A stretch of DNA of 64,000 bases from Odiellus spinosus (GCA_963920705.1 OY987225.1:15022829-15086828); one strand, 5' to 3'. Positions 21,193 through 32,229 are shown, counted from the stretch's first letter. Made by a program: numbers and translations. Notes: generated by a model from the sequence alone, not told the origin.

Positions 21193-21806
21193 TTGTACTT
21201 TAGGCTGAAGAAATGCAACACAAACAATATTTTCGTGGCAATGAGCAAGGTTGTGCCTGTAATCTTAAGATTCTCCCCTCGTGTTTTTCAAATAAAATAC
21301 CCCGCTTGTTTTTGAAATATAGCTAAGTCTAACGAAGTTTTAAAAAATGAATACGTGCCGAAATAATTTCTTAAAAATTGTGAAAAAAATTCAGTGGGTT
21401 ATATTTAATTACAAGGATTCAGGGTAAAAATTAATATCGGTGAGAAATGTTCAGCTAATAGTTTTCCTTTAATGTGCAAAAATATAGTTACAATATCGCG
21501 TGCTCTCACTAATCGCTTATATGAAACGAATTAAATTCTGGCTTTGTGATGCATTTTATTTTAGAAGAGCTCACATCCAAAAACCTTTAAAGCGAAGGTG
21601 AAGAGGAAAATCAAATTATTTTTTAACGATTCTTCTACTAATTATAAGGCATATCCGCGTAGTTAATTATTCAGGAAATATAGCCCAATGGTAGACTACT
21701 CCGAGATACATTTGAATGACGTTACAATTCTAGTTTTGTTTATATTAAAATATACTTTGACTATCTTGATATATTCATTATCCAAATAATACAGTTTCTA
21801 AACTAA
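21193..21806. other. Intergenic, nothing recognised
   Basis: AT-rich spacer between the two MULE-type copies with no supported gene or repeat. Confidence 0.5.
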
Positions 21807-22588
21807 TTATAATTGGTTTTCTGGGATTATTGGAATGTTTTGGTTGTATTTTTCCGTCAAATGATAGATCCACCTTCTACCTTCGTTACTCTCTACACCT
21901 TGCCATTTTTCAACGCTATCATTTCTTAGAATGTAACAAAAATATGCAGTTGCATATAATCCACAGTCATACCCATTAGTTTGATGTGGTAACGTAGCGT
22001 TTTGATGATAAATAACTGGCCTCGTTTTCCTAACATTAAAATGCATGTTGGCGATTTCATTCATTTTTTGGAAATGTAGGCCTATAGTTTCCCCTTTGCT
22101 TGCATTAGTATCATTTCCCGTTGGGGGGATAGAATCATAAATGTGCAAATAATCCGATTGAATTATTCCTAAAATCCAATGGTCTTTGATTCCAACAGTT
22201 CGAGGAATCAATATTGCAATGTTTCGCTCGCCGGATTGTGATTTTACCTGCTTTTTGATAAAATCGAGGACTTTTGTTTTACCATTCTGAGAATCTGGCA
22301 AAAACATAAATTGGTAGACAGTGGCAGAAATAATTACATATTCATTTTCTTTTCGGTAAAACTTCAATAGAGAGAACATTGATTTGATCAATAAACCACC
22401 ATCTACGTATTCTTTGGGTCGTAGTCTTCGAAGTTTCTTTCGCATACCAAATTACACTTAACTTTTTCAAGATCTAGAGTTTCTTCAAGCCAGTTAAAGA
22501 TTTCCCCTCTTAGCAAAATGGATTGTGCGCCACTTTTTTGATTATCAGCCACAGGCGTTCGCGCTTCTTTTGGAAGTAAGTCTACCAA
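21807..22588 (-). pseudogene. Ulp1-like protease, second MULE-type copy (one frameshift)
   Basis: 22,588-22,403 and 22,445-21,807 are consecutive parts of one protease in two frames, shifting around 22,415-22,440. Catalytic residues are visible in the second part: His in IKDHWILGI, Asp in HIYDSIPP, and Cys in NGYDCGLYA. It is clearly diverged from the protease at 16,500. Unlike that copy it lacks the long repeat-rich N-terminal half. A single indel in otherwise constrained sequence could be a sequencing error. Confidence 0.75.
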
Positions 22589-22597
22589 TGTAGTTGG

Positions 22598-23269
22598 CTA
22601 CGTATTTGATTTTCGGCTTTTGACGTAAAATGTCGGTGTATCGCTTTGCAAATCTTTATTGCGTGTCCTTTTTAGTTTCAATTCATTTAAGTTGAAATGG
22701 ACACTTTTTTCATTCTGTGAAACTGTGAATATCTCCACATTTTGATCCTGAAATAGCTTCGCTGCTTTAATGTGATAGCATTTTGGACTGTGAGGGCATG
22801 AACAATTTTCTTGTTCCAGGTCAACTAAAAACTTTTTAGTTCTGGCGGTATTGTAAATCACATAACATTTGCTAAAGCTTTCGTAGGTGACTAAGTTTCT
22901 TTCGATACACAACGAAGCCGCTTCCTCTAAATTTTTTATTTCAATTGTCTCATAAATATGTAATACATTAGGGAAGTTTCCAGAAACTACAAACTCCACC
23001 ATTTCATCACGGGGGAAATGTTCAAGTACAGGTAAATTCATGGCTCTGTTTTCTCGGCCCAGTTGTTCATATGCTTCATTAAAATTAAACATGAGCCCCA
23101 CTTGAAATAAAAGACAGCACAATACTATCCCATCTTCTTTAAGGATTTTTGCAGAACTTTCCAAGGTAGTTTTGAATGCGTAATCCAGTTCAAATAATTC
23201 TTTATTAACGGTCTTGCTTTTTAACTGTTTAGTTGAAACTAATCCTATACTTGTAACAGACTCGATCAT
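22598..23269 (-). CDS. SWIM zinc-finger region of the second MULE-type copy
   Basis: 223 codons. CSCPHSPKCYHI fits the SWIM pattern C-x-C-xn-C-x-H, about 60 residues before the end, preceded by the KKFLVDLEQEN strand expected before SWIM fingers of MULE transposases. SWIM domains bind DNA or protein. It lies between the transposase remnant upstream and the Ulp1 protease downstream, the order expected of one polyprotein. It overlaps the transposase ORF in a different frame by 41 bases, implying a frameshift. Confidence 0.7.
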   Translation of the reverse strand: MIESVTSIGLVSTKQLKSKTVNKELFELDYAFKTTLESSAKILKEDGIVLCCLLFQVGLMFNFNEAYEQLGRENRAMNLPVLEHFPRDEMVEFVVSGNFPNVLHIYETIEIKNLEEAASLCIERNLVTYESFSKCYVIYNTARTKKFLVDLEQENCSCPHSPKCYHIKAAKLFQDQNVEIFTVSQNEKSVHFNLNELKLKRTRNKDLQSDTPTFYVKSRKSNT

Positions 23270-23660
23270 GAAGAATTGTAACAGGAGTCTTAATTTTTTT
23301 AATTTCTAGCAACGGCATGACAAATTGTTCCCAAAAATGATTTTCAGTTTCAATGCACGCTTTTTGGTGAAGAAGAAATAAAACTGGAAAGTGCGGCTTA
23401 CATGGCAAGTCTGTATTTCTCATATAAATACAGGAAATAATATATTCATAAAATTCACATATAGTACTAAAAGCGATATGGGCTTTATCTTTGGAAGCGC
23501 TTCTTAACAAAGTTTTGGCATACGCTAAAATATCAGGATTACCAAATACGACCATAACCCCTTGTTTGTAAAATATAACGTCTTTAATAGAACCTTTGAG
23601 GGGCCCCACAGAAAAAGCAACGATATTTGCAAAAACGTTTGCTGAAATAAGTGTTTCGCT
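23229..23660 (-). pseudogene. MULE core of the second copy, catalytic site degraded
   Basis: Reads FPVLFLLHQKACIETENHF and VTILHDRVCYK where the first copy has IPVFCMMHDRKFKTTHAHF and VPIICDREIGL. The first catalytic Asp (DTTF in copy 1) is replaced by FSTICEF, so the site looks dead. The second Asp is retained. Loss of catalysis with a more conserved SWIM-Ulp1 tail is notable but may be simple decay. Confidence 0.6.
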
Positions 23661-24546
23661 AACTTTTTTTTGGGCTACTTAAAAAATTCGGTTTCTCCAG
23701 TCCGACACCATTAGTTTTACCCAATTCATTTTCATTTTTAAGCATCACGTTCTCTTTTACCATGCTTACCTTCTCATTTTCAGGAATTTTGGAACCTTTC
23801 GCATGAGGTTTTGGTAGGTTTTTAGAATTTGTTTGTTTTGCCTTTTTCCTTAAAACCAAATTTTCATCACCGAAATACCTAATCAAAATAGGTAAGTGTT
23901 TTGGTCTTCCGATTCCTTCAACTGATAAACAATTTTACTAAACCGGGGATCATATTTTGAACTTCTGTCTGGCCTTAAGTAATAATAGGATACTTTTATT
24001 CGTTTTTCCTTGTTGGGTTTGGTGGTTTGTTTCCATAAACAGCGGTCTGATTTTATAACTTGGCGAACTTTATCTTTCTCAACACGAAAAACGAATATAT
24101 CACCTCCTTTCGGATCAATGTTGTTCGGCAGAGGGTTTTCATATATATTACCGTTGAAATTACCCTTTAGAGTAGAATGTAGAATTTTGTACAATTCTGA
24201 GTCGTCCATTTTACGAGAGAAATTCGTGCAGTAAGCACCACGGTTATCAATTGGGCGGTTGGATTTTGTGTTTAAAATCTCATTCTTAAGAGAATGCTCT
24301 TGAAAGTTACTACAACTTGCAGACGTTTCGTTTGTGTTTTCTGTCTCGTTTGGGATCTTGTTCTCACCAAAAACCAATGTTTTTTTGAAATTTTTTTTTC
24401 AGGAGTTTGGATGCATCTTGTGCTTGAGGTGTGTTGAAAGTCGTTTCTCTTTGATTAAAACCATCAGCTAGGAAATTAAGCTTTTCGTTGTCAGAAAAAG
24501 AAAAAGAAATTTTTAAAACTATTGGTTTCATACGCAAATAAATCAC
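23661..24546 (-). pseudogene. N-terminal domain of the second MULE-type copy (frameshifted)
   Basis: Three frames (24,546-24,364; 24,377-23,883; 23,886-23,661) continue each other. Landmarks are PKGGDIFVFRV, IKSDRCLWKQT, YYYLRPDRSS, DPRFSKIVYQL and RYFGDENLVL, shared with the copy at 19.5-19.95 kb. One shift lies in a T/A homopolymer near 24,380-24,400, another at 23,883-23,890. Confidence 0.65.
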
Positions 24547-25010
24547 ATAGATTTTCGTAAAATGAAACTTTAATAAACGAAATTTTTTCAGAAATATCAG
24601 CGCTGTATTTCAAAAGTTCTAAAAGCACATCAGGCCCGAACATTTCTACTACATACATAATATTTAATTTTTCGAGCCACGAAATGAAGGCTATTTTGTC
24701 GTTCTCATTAATATCATTTAAAATATAATTTTGTGGAAGAAATTCTTTTTGAACAATTTCACGTTCGGGCAGTTCTTCGACCTTTCGGTTCTCACTATGA
24801 TTTAAGACCTCAATTTCGGGCAATTCCTCATCATTTGATAGACTTAGAAAGTCATCTTCATCTATTTCCAGTGGAGGTGTTATTTTAGTAACTGAAACAG
24901 CATCCTTGAACATTTCTTCAAACAACTGCTTTTCACATTCTTTCGCATAACCGTGAGCCTCATTGGAGGCATAGAAATCTTCTTTTTCTAAAACTAGGTT
25001 AAAAGTGAAA
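24491..25010 (-). pseudogene. Acidic N-terminal region of the second MULE-type copy
   Basis: The frame is open from about 25,010 (CYFFAHFTFNLVLEKEDFYA) through EIDEDDFLSLSNDEELPEIE to a phenylalanine homopolymer end at 24,491. It is very acidic at 24,750-24,900 and no domain is recognised. It corresponds in position to the repeat exon of the first copy but is not similar to it. The start was not found; the large element beginning at 25,064 probably cut off upstream sequence. Confidence 0.5.
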
Positions 25011-25647
25011 TGAGCGAAGAAATAACACGTGAATGCTTTAAAAATAAAACTGGTTTATTAATAACAAGTTGGGAAACCAAAATATAACCTCCCCGACCCC
25101 GACGTTAAGGTAATCTAACCTAACCCTACCTAAAATAAAAGATGAAAAGAAATGTAGAGTATTGGATGAGTAGAGGAAACAGCGTGCATTTCAATCATTA
25201 TTCTCTATTTTACGGAGTATAAGTATTTTCCCTTAACCTCAAGGATACAGAGAATGCAAAAGAATGTCATGCGTTACCCATAATTATATGCGGCAGGTCG
25301 TAGACTCTAATATACACACCAAATGAAATGTCCTGCGTTACCAATAATTATATGCGGCATGGCGTAGAGTTCATAATTGACACACCAAATGAAATTTATT
25401 TTCTTAATAAATATGTAAAATACATGTTCTTATAATATAAATTATCATTAGAGCATAGGCTGTACTGTGTGATTATCTTTGAGATAATCCACTGATTTGA
25501 TAAAGATGAAGGATTTAGTCTGGGATGGCAATGAAGACAAGGAATTAAAACGACGAAGATTTTGTAGCAAGTTCCTCTTAGACAAACCAAGAAATATTGT
25601 AGACTGAATGTTCCATTTACAACCCATTTTCGGTAGATGATCGGCAA

Positions 25648-25815
25648 TTACTTCCGGTACAGTTTTCGTCTAAAATTCTTGTTTTGACGTGCTAATAGAG
25701 GACCATTACTGATATTTTCATCATGCAAGTGATCCCAGTCATTGGAAGAATCAAAGGATTGAGCTGGTCGAGAGGTTATTTTCCAAACCGGCTGACAAGA
25801 CGTTAGCTTCCACTC
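25648..25815 (-). CDS. Possible terminal exon inside copy A
   Basis: After a good acceptor (TTTTTTTATCATAG) an open frame of 55 codons begins EWKLTSCQPVWKITSRPAQS and ends NFRRKLYRK-stop. Copy B preserves it almost unchanged at 55,400-55,575. The product is unknown. The codon-like quality and splice signal suggest a captured exon, but the phase with the upstream frame does not join cleanly. Confidence 0.35.
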   Translation of the reverse strand, partial: EWKLTSCQPVWKITSRPAQSFDSSNDWDHLHDENISNGPLLARQNKNFRRKLYRK

Positions 25816-25866
25816 CTATGATAAAAAAAATATCTTGAATACTGAAATAGACTAATTTCCATACCT

Positions 25867-26064
25867 TTAATATTTATATTTATGTTTAGAATAACGAGGC
25901 CGTATGAAGAACTGTTGAGCTTTTACTGACTGTAAGAATCTCATATGTCGAGTCCGAAAACACTCACTGCTTGCGAGTTTCAATTCTTCGTAGCCAGGCC
26001 GTCTCTTTCTGGTGATAAATGAAAGCCGTGTCGCTGCTCTGTTGACTTCAAATGGTGATGACAT
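25867..26064 (-). CDS. Possible first exon inside copy A, unknown
   Basis: 65 codons starting MSSPFEVNRAATRLSFITRK, basic, no recognised domain. A GTATGG donor-like site follows at about 25,860. In copy B a net 43-base deletion destroys the frame, and a 14-base difference lies near the donor. It may be a host exon carried by the element. Confidence 0.3.
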   Translation of the reverse strand: MSSPFEVNRAATRLSFITRKRRPGYEELKLASSECFRTRHMRFLQSVKAQQFFIRPRYSKHKYKY

Positions 26065-28019
26065 TCTGCGCTGGTTGATTTTCTCACTTAAGTCACTATA
26101 GCTCTCTTTCGTCTGGTCTCACTCTACACGGCTTCTTTTGATTATGAAAATAATCGGAAATGTTTCTTGGTTTTATAGTGGAGAAATCTGAAGCCTATTT
26201 TTTTCCAACATCAGATAACCATTTTTTATTCAAAACTGATGTTTTTTTAAACACGGGAAACCTACTGTACTTCTGTCCAAGGGGAGTTTTCACGACTATA
26301 ATTTTTCTTAAGAGGTTTAACATTTTGTATCAATCCGCCTCAGTTTAAATCTTATGTCGTTTCTATCTTGGATGCCCGTGTAAACGTACCTTTATTTAGA
26401 TTCTTCAATCCACCACAAGTTTGCAGCAAGCCTTAGCCTATACTGCCCGTTATACCTTTGCTTTTGGACTAAATGATATATGGAAAACAGCTTAGCGCGT
26501 GTTGCCAACTCAAGCTGGTATTAAACGGTCACATTTCATTAAATCTTTGTTTAACTAAGAGAAGCACTCGTAAACAATAAACTATACTTTCTCTCTATTA
26601 GCTCGAATTCAATGGATATTCCTTATCATTCTACTGTTTAAGAAATAAAATTTTTGTTTATCATTTTGAAGCAATTAATAAAAATAGGCTAAGCTTATGA
26701 TTTCACCCTTTTGTAACCAATTCAGGCACCTTACTCTCTATTACTTCATATAATTTATCAATATTTCATTATTTAAATCTGTGTTTAACTAGAGAAACTC
26801 TCGTACCGAAAGAAGTCTTATCAAATTTTGTCAAAGTACCTTTGTCTGTATTAATTCGAATTCAGTGGACGGTGTAAACGCACTTTTATTTAGATTCTTC
26901 AATCCACCCCAAGTTTGCAGCAAGACTAAGCCTATACTGCCCGTTATACCTTTGCTTTTTGGACTAAATGATATATGGAAAACAGCTAAGCGCGTGTTGC
27001 CAACTCAAGCTGGTATTAAACGGTCACATTTCATTAAATTTTTGGGAAATTTCTTAAATATCTTCTAAACTATCTCGAATTTTTAATTGATTTTTCAGCT
27101 TCTTTATTAATTAGATTCAGTTTAACAATATTATTATATTAAATTAAAATTTAAATGAATTATACGCTTCAATTCACTAAAAGATATCGCGGCATAAGGC
27201 CAAAATAGTTAGGGCATGGAAAAGGGGTATATATAGCTTTCGCTAACCTTTATTCACCGAGCGAGTAACCGAGAAGAGTTGGGGAAAACCCCCCCTTCTC
27301 AACGTCTAGACGTTTATCGTAACCCTAGGCATTCGGTAACTGCACCACAAAGACCCGTAGAGGGAGGATGACTGGAGTGGAAAGTTGATGTGGACTATAT
27401 TAGTGAGGGACGCCTCGCTAATATGGCCCGCTGAGATCGGACACTAGAGGTTGGACCTTGGTGTGAGGATGGTCGGAGGTGATTATAACAGTGGGAGACG
27501 TCCCATTGCGTATAATCGATGACTGTCCAGCATCGAGGTTTGACCGTAAAGTGGATGGTGGCATGCGATAATATACAATTGGAGACGTCCTGTTGTATAT
27601 AATTGCACGACATCTGAAACTCATTGTGGCAGCCACGCTTAAAGGAGGTAATTCCCGTTAAACGGAATTGAACGTTAAGCTGGTATGATAATGTCTTTAG
27701 ACTTTTGGCTCCACGAGCTAGGTCACGTGATTTCCGGTTACACAGGATATCCGCTTACACAGGAAGTGACACACACACAGACACACACACACAGACAGAC
27801 ACACACACAGACACGACCAGTGTAAAACCTCCCCCTGAACTAAAGTTCAGTCGGGGAGGTAATAAAAAGAGAGAGACAGTTTCAAACCGAAGTCCGTTAT
27901 TCAATCTAATAAGAAGCTAAAATTACTATGCTTATATACTAAATCTAATGACCTTGTTTTTTATTTTTTATCAGTGCAGGCATTAATTAAATATTTTTGG
28001 AATGTTCCATTTATTTTTT

Positions 28020-28860
28020 AGGGTTAAACCTGGTTCAATATTCATGTTTCGATAAAAAATTTTGATGTAAATAGATTCGAGAATTTTTCTACTGTGATAG
28101 TCATTTTCTTTAGCTAGTATTTCTACGTTGTCTAGGTTTATTGTATGTCTGTTGGGGCAAGGAGGATCAGAGAAGGAGAGGAAATGTGGGGCTGCGTTGA
28201 GTTAGAGAGAGAAGAGCCAACCTCCCACTCGGGTGGAAAGGGGGGATAGGAAATTCTCGAGGTAAACTGTTGTCACGTGGTCGCTAGCTAGAGCGTCTCA
28301 TAAAGGATTCGTTTTACCCACGCGACAACATTTTACCACGAAACGTCTCTACCCACGTTCTCCCAGAGTGGGAGTTTAGGCCGACGCAGTAGGAACCGCG
28401 CCGTCCCCACATTTCCTCTCCTTCTCTGATCCTCCTTGGTTGGGGTCACTGTCTAATAAATGTACATATAAGGCGTTGTTTTTGTTTTCATTTTTTATGT
28501 CACGTCTGTGTTCTTTAACCCTGTCCCCTAATTTTCTTTCAGTCTCCCCAATGTAAGCTTTTTCGCATGTACAGTTAATTTTATAAACCACTCCTATTGT
28601 GTCTAAGTTATTTTTTGTTGTTTGTTCTCTTTAGTGTTTTTTTCCCATTTTACTAGTGTATTTTTTAGATTTTTGGCTTTTTTGTTAATGATTTTTATGT
28701 GGTATTTTCCTAGTTTCCGTTGTAAAGTTTCGTTAAAAGTTTTATAGTATGGTAGAAATAACCATACATCGTCTTTTTTATCTAGGAACATCTCAACAAT
28801 CGAATTAAAGAACAACAGCAACTCCCCATAAGAGTCTGGGTCCACGTAATGTTAAAAATT
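28020..28860 (-). pseudogene. Penelope fragment 3 (linker and GIY-YIG), split by a MITE
   Basis: Minus-strand pieces are linker LPYYKTFNETLQRKLGKYH (28,845-28,603), nuclease VYKINCTCEKAYIGETERKLG (28,591-28,440) and, beyond the MITE, NLDNVEILAKENDYHSRKIL to MNIEPGLTL (28,150-28,020). The nuclease frame resumes exactly after removal of the MITE and one copy of its target duplication. A further shift separates linker and nuclease. RT sequence is absent. Confidence 0.8.
28158..28438. mobile_element. 281-bp MITE with 34-bp TIRs and 7-bp target duplication
   Basis: Ends are CAAGGAGGATCAGAGAAGGA (the match continues to 34 bases) and the exact inverse. GTTGGGG lies on both sides (28,151-28,157 and 28,439-28,445). 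Removing the element and one GTTGGGG restores the Penelope reading frame at this point, which fixes the boundaries. A seven-base duplication is unusual, and the superfamily is left open. Confidence 0.92.
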
Positions 28861-29446
28861 TTCGTCTCTTTTATGATAAATTCGTATTATATTATTAAAA
28901 TAGGGTAGTTGGGGAATAATTTAAAGCTAAAATTCGAGCTCACAACTGTAAATTTTGGGAATTACAACGAATGGAAGGTTTCTTCCATAATGTAAAGAAT
29001 AGGAAGAATCTATGACTTCCGTGCCGGATATGAAAGCCTTCCCCCACACGAAAATCTTGAACGGTTATTATTTTAGATTCATAATTATGTTAGGAAAATA
29101 TTAGGAAAGAATTATTTTGTAACTGCCACGGGTATAGTGCTGGCGGCAAAATGAAATTCGTATATTTTTGGTCTACTATGCCTCGAAATCCTCGAAAACG
29201 CCTGTAGAAGTGTTCCACTTGTCAAGCATTCATGCAGTAGGCTTTTGCTAGCTTTACAGGGGCCGTGCAAAGACTATATAGCTTACTTGAATAGAATTTG
29301 GTGTAGAAGAAACTCGAAAAATAAATAGAGAAATCATACCAATTAGAAGATACTGGAGTAGTATCTTTAATTTTTATTTCATATTAAACAAAACACACTT
29401 GTATAAAACGGACAAATTATTCATTTAACGCTAAGGTTTTCTACGT

Positions 29447-30379
29447 TTAACGTATGTCTGGTAGTTCAAGCTCAGTGGCATCTTCACACACTACACGCAA
29501 TTTTGACTGGTACCAACTGCCTCGATCTTCATGGCGACGATAACCAAGATACCAGATTACGCTGCTAACGTGAACACAAGTACCTATCGTCAAACTACCA
29601 CCTTTGCAATTGCAATACCAGCCTTTAATGGCATTTGCACCTGTCCCGTTCGGTACATAACGAATTAGAGCTTGGTGAACAGCTGAGGTGGAAAATTGAC
29701 CAGGCACGCGTATACGAATTAAGTCATGTTCAACTTTGTACACTTCGACGCTGAAAGAGCCGGATTTCTCTATAGTCAACGCCACATAAGATTCAGCGCG
29801 TTTCGTTTTAAAGTCGCTCATTACCACCTCACGTACTTCACTTTCACGAAGTACAGGGAAGTCTTGAAATTCACTATCCTCAATTCGTTGCCATTTAGAC
29901 GGTTTGCGAAGCAGATTATCGCGCTCAACTACTTCCTTAAGAGGATTTTCTTTCGTAGAGACTGCCAGCATTTTTTCGACGTAGTTTTCCCAGGAACCTT
30001 TAAGATGTAACTCCGGGTGGTAGGCGTTCAACAGCGCAGCAGCAATTTGAAGAAGTTCCGGAACTAATGGTAACATATGCACAGGTATACGGTTTTGAAA
30101 AAAACGATACACCGTCTGCAAATGCCCATTCCTAACTTCAACCGGCCACCTGAGGTACGTTACTTGTCGGGAACGATTAACTTCTTGCGTGTTTACTTGC
30201 TTCTCGCCTTTAGACAAGAACGAAGGCATTTGTAAATCCACACCCAGTTCAGTCAGTACGCTGTTGGAGTCTCGAAAACGAAGAAAACGAGCAAAGCCAG
30301 CCTTTACGTGAGTGCCTATACCTCTACTTGTACTATTGGTAACTTTCCGATTGCACGCGTAACATGTATTTGGAGCCAT
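29447..30379 (-). pseudogene. Deleted DDE/SWIM transposase gene, left arm
   Basis: The open frame runs from MAPNTCYACNRKV to the stop. A CxxC-bearing N-terminus joins directly to the end of a DDE_Tnp_4-like catalytic domain (RDSNSVLTELGV, MPSFLSKGEKQ, RWPVEVRNGHLQ; the Glu of the VE-x-NG motif is present). A SWIM finger (CNC, then CVH; C-x-C-x9-C-x-H) lies near the C-terminus. The catalytic aspartates that should precede FRDS are missing, so this is an internally deleted, non-autonomous derivative that stayed in frame. Upstream in-frame codons come from the spacer, and the Met shared with the other arm is preferred as start. Confidence 0.75.
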
Positions 30380-30575
30380 CTCCAAATTCCAAGTGACTCT
30401 CACATTGATGTTATTGATAAGGACGTCTTTAATATTTTTTGCCAGCCAGGTTGGCGAAAAATAATTAAACCTGTTTTTATAAACATTAAAAAAATTGTAA
30501 TATCTGGTTTGAACCATGATCTTAAGAACTTTCCTTATCAATAACTTCAATGTGAGAGTCACTTGGAATTTGGAG

Positions 30576-31118
30576 ATGGCTCCAAATACATGTTACGCGT
30601 GCAATCGGAAAGTTACCAATAGTACAAGTAGAGGTATAGGCACTCACGTAAAGGCTGGCTTTGCTCGTTTTCTTCGTTTTAGTAAAGGGTTATTACCACT
30701 TGTAATTAATAGCAAAACAACGAAGATTTGTTTAAAGTGCTCGGGTCTGTCACGAAAGTTTCAAACGTTCTTAAATGCTAGCAAATCGTCCTTCAGTAGT
30801 GATCATGGCTCTTCAACGTCATCGTCTTCACCACAAAAACCAAGACAAATGACGCAAGTATCTAATCCATCAACGTCCACAGTACCTGAACCAACAAAGT
30901 CCACAGTATCTAATCCATCACCGTCACCAATACCTCAGCCATCAACGTCGCAATTACCACGAAAGCGTACGTCATCAAACACTATTGCCATAAAGCACAG
31001 TTGTGTTCGGCCCCTGCCAAAGACTTGCTTCATTTGCGGTGTTAGTACACGAACCAGGGTAAAAGTGAATTTCAAGACTTCCCTGTACTTCGTGAAAGTG
31101 ATGTACGTGAGGTGGTAA
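30576..31118 (+). pseudogene. Deleted DDE/SWIM transposase gene, right arm, N-terminal part
   Basis: Starts with the same 35 residues as the left arm (MAPNTCYACNRKV to GFARFLRF), then continues with sequence missing there: a second cysteine pair (CLKCSG), a Ser/Thr/Pro-rich linker (about 30,790-30,960) and KTCFICGVSTR. It then runs into the junction near 31,065 and stops at 31,118. It therefore preserves the zinc-binding N-terminus that the left arm lost. Confidence 0.7.
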
Positions 31119-31492
31119 TGAGCGACTTTAAAACGAAACGCGCTGAATCTTATGTGGCGTTGACTATAGAGAAATCCGGCTCTTTCAGCGTCGAAGTGTC
31201 CAAAGTTGAACATGACTTAATTCGTATACGCGTGCCTGGTCAATTTTCCACCTCAGCTGTTCACCAAGCTCTAATTCGTTATGTACCGAACGGGACAGGT
31301 GCAAATGCCATTAAAGGCTGGTATTGCAATTGCAAAGGTGGTAGTTTGACGATAGGTACTTGTATTCACGTTAGCAGCGTAATCTGGTATCTTGGTTATC
31401 GTCGCCATGAAGATCGAGGCAGTTGGTACCAGTCAAAATTGCGTGTAGTGTGTGAAGATGCCACTGAGCTTGAACTACCAGACATACGTTAA
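31112..31492 (+). pseudogene. Deleted DDE/SWIM transposase gene, right arm, SWIM part
   Basis: 126 codons, practically identical to the left arm's C-terminus (two differences seen: SKVEHD for YKVEHD, CIHV for CVHV). The SWIM finger is intact. The DDE domain between the N-terminal part and this part is deleted, and the two parts are in different frames. Confidence 0.75.
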
Positions 31493-32229
31493 ACGTAGAA
31501 AACCTTAGCGTTAAATGAATAATTTGTCCGTTTTATACAAGTGTGTTTTGTTTAATATGAAATAAAAATTAAAGATACTACTCCAGTATCTTCTAATTGG
31601 TATGATTTCTCTATTTATTTTTCGAGTTTCTTATACACCAAAGACTATTCAAGTAAGCTATATAGTCTTTGCACGGCCCCTGTAAAGCTAGCAAAAGCCT
31701 ACTGCATGAATGCTTGACAAGTGGAACACTTCTACAGGCGTTTTCGAGGATTTCGAGGCATAGTAGACCAAAAATATACGAATTTCATTTTGCCGCCAGC
31801 ACTATACCCGTGGCAGTTACAAAATAATTCTTTCCTAATATTTTCCTAACATAATTATGAATCTAAAATAATAACCGTTCAAGATTTTCGTGTGGGGGAA
31901 GGCTTTCATATCCGGCACGGAAGTCATAGATTCTTCCTATTCTTTACATTATGGAAGAAACCTTCCATTCGTTGTAATTCCCAAAATTTACAGTTGTGAG
32001 CTCGAATTTTAGCTTTAAATTATCCCCCAACTACCCTATTTTAATAATATAATACGAATTTATCATAAAACAGACGAAAATTTTTAACATTACGTGGACC
32101 CAGACTCTTATGGGGAGTTGCTGTTGTTCTTTCTTGTTTAAAACAGTTTGAAATGATAACGGTTAAGTAAAACATTTGTGTTCGCGTGAAAAAGTTCAAC
32201 TAATTTTGTGAATATTAATAGCATAATCA

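Larger units (their letters stand above)
25064..27860. mobile_element. Large three-copy element, copy A
   Basis: It shares both ends and most of its interior with copy B (54,842-57,735), and both ends with copy C (41,397-45,440, inverted). The left end is ACAAGTTGGGAAACCAAAAT, with ACCTCCCCG about 22 bases in. The right end is ACCTCCCC-CTGAACTAAAGTTCAG-T-CGGGGAGGT, a hairpin whose outer arm matches the left ACCTCCCCG. A CA/CAGA microsatellite (27,771-27,815) precedes the hairpin. An internal 150-bp block is duplicated (26,393-26,545 and 26,882-27,042). Asymmetric inverted repeats, 3' stem-loop, microsatellite and lack of target duplication match non-autonomous Helentron-like elements (inference). 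Confidence 0.8.
28807..32132. repeat. Head-to-head inverted duplication (3.3-kb imperfect palindrome)
   Basis: 28,807-29,875 is the reverse complement of 31,065-32,132, and 30,275-30,422 of 30,533-30,680, with few mismatches. A 110-bp spacer (30,423-30,532) separates the inner arms. Left-only sequence (29,876-30,274) and right-only sequence (30,681-31,064) are non-homologous. Both outer ends include about 45 bases of what reads as Penelope linker sequence, suggesting that flanking DNA was copied too and that this is a true inverted duplication rather than two insertions. Confidence 0.9.

Noticed and set aside
27395..27636. Frames with SVRSQRAILARR near 27.4 kb, 41.7 kb and 57.1 kb as a small conserved gene
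   Set aside because: They lie in the shared 3' part of the large element, in several frames, with indels not respecting codons.
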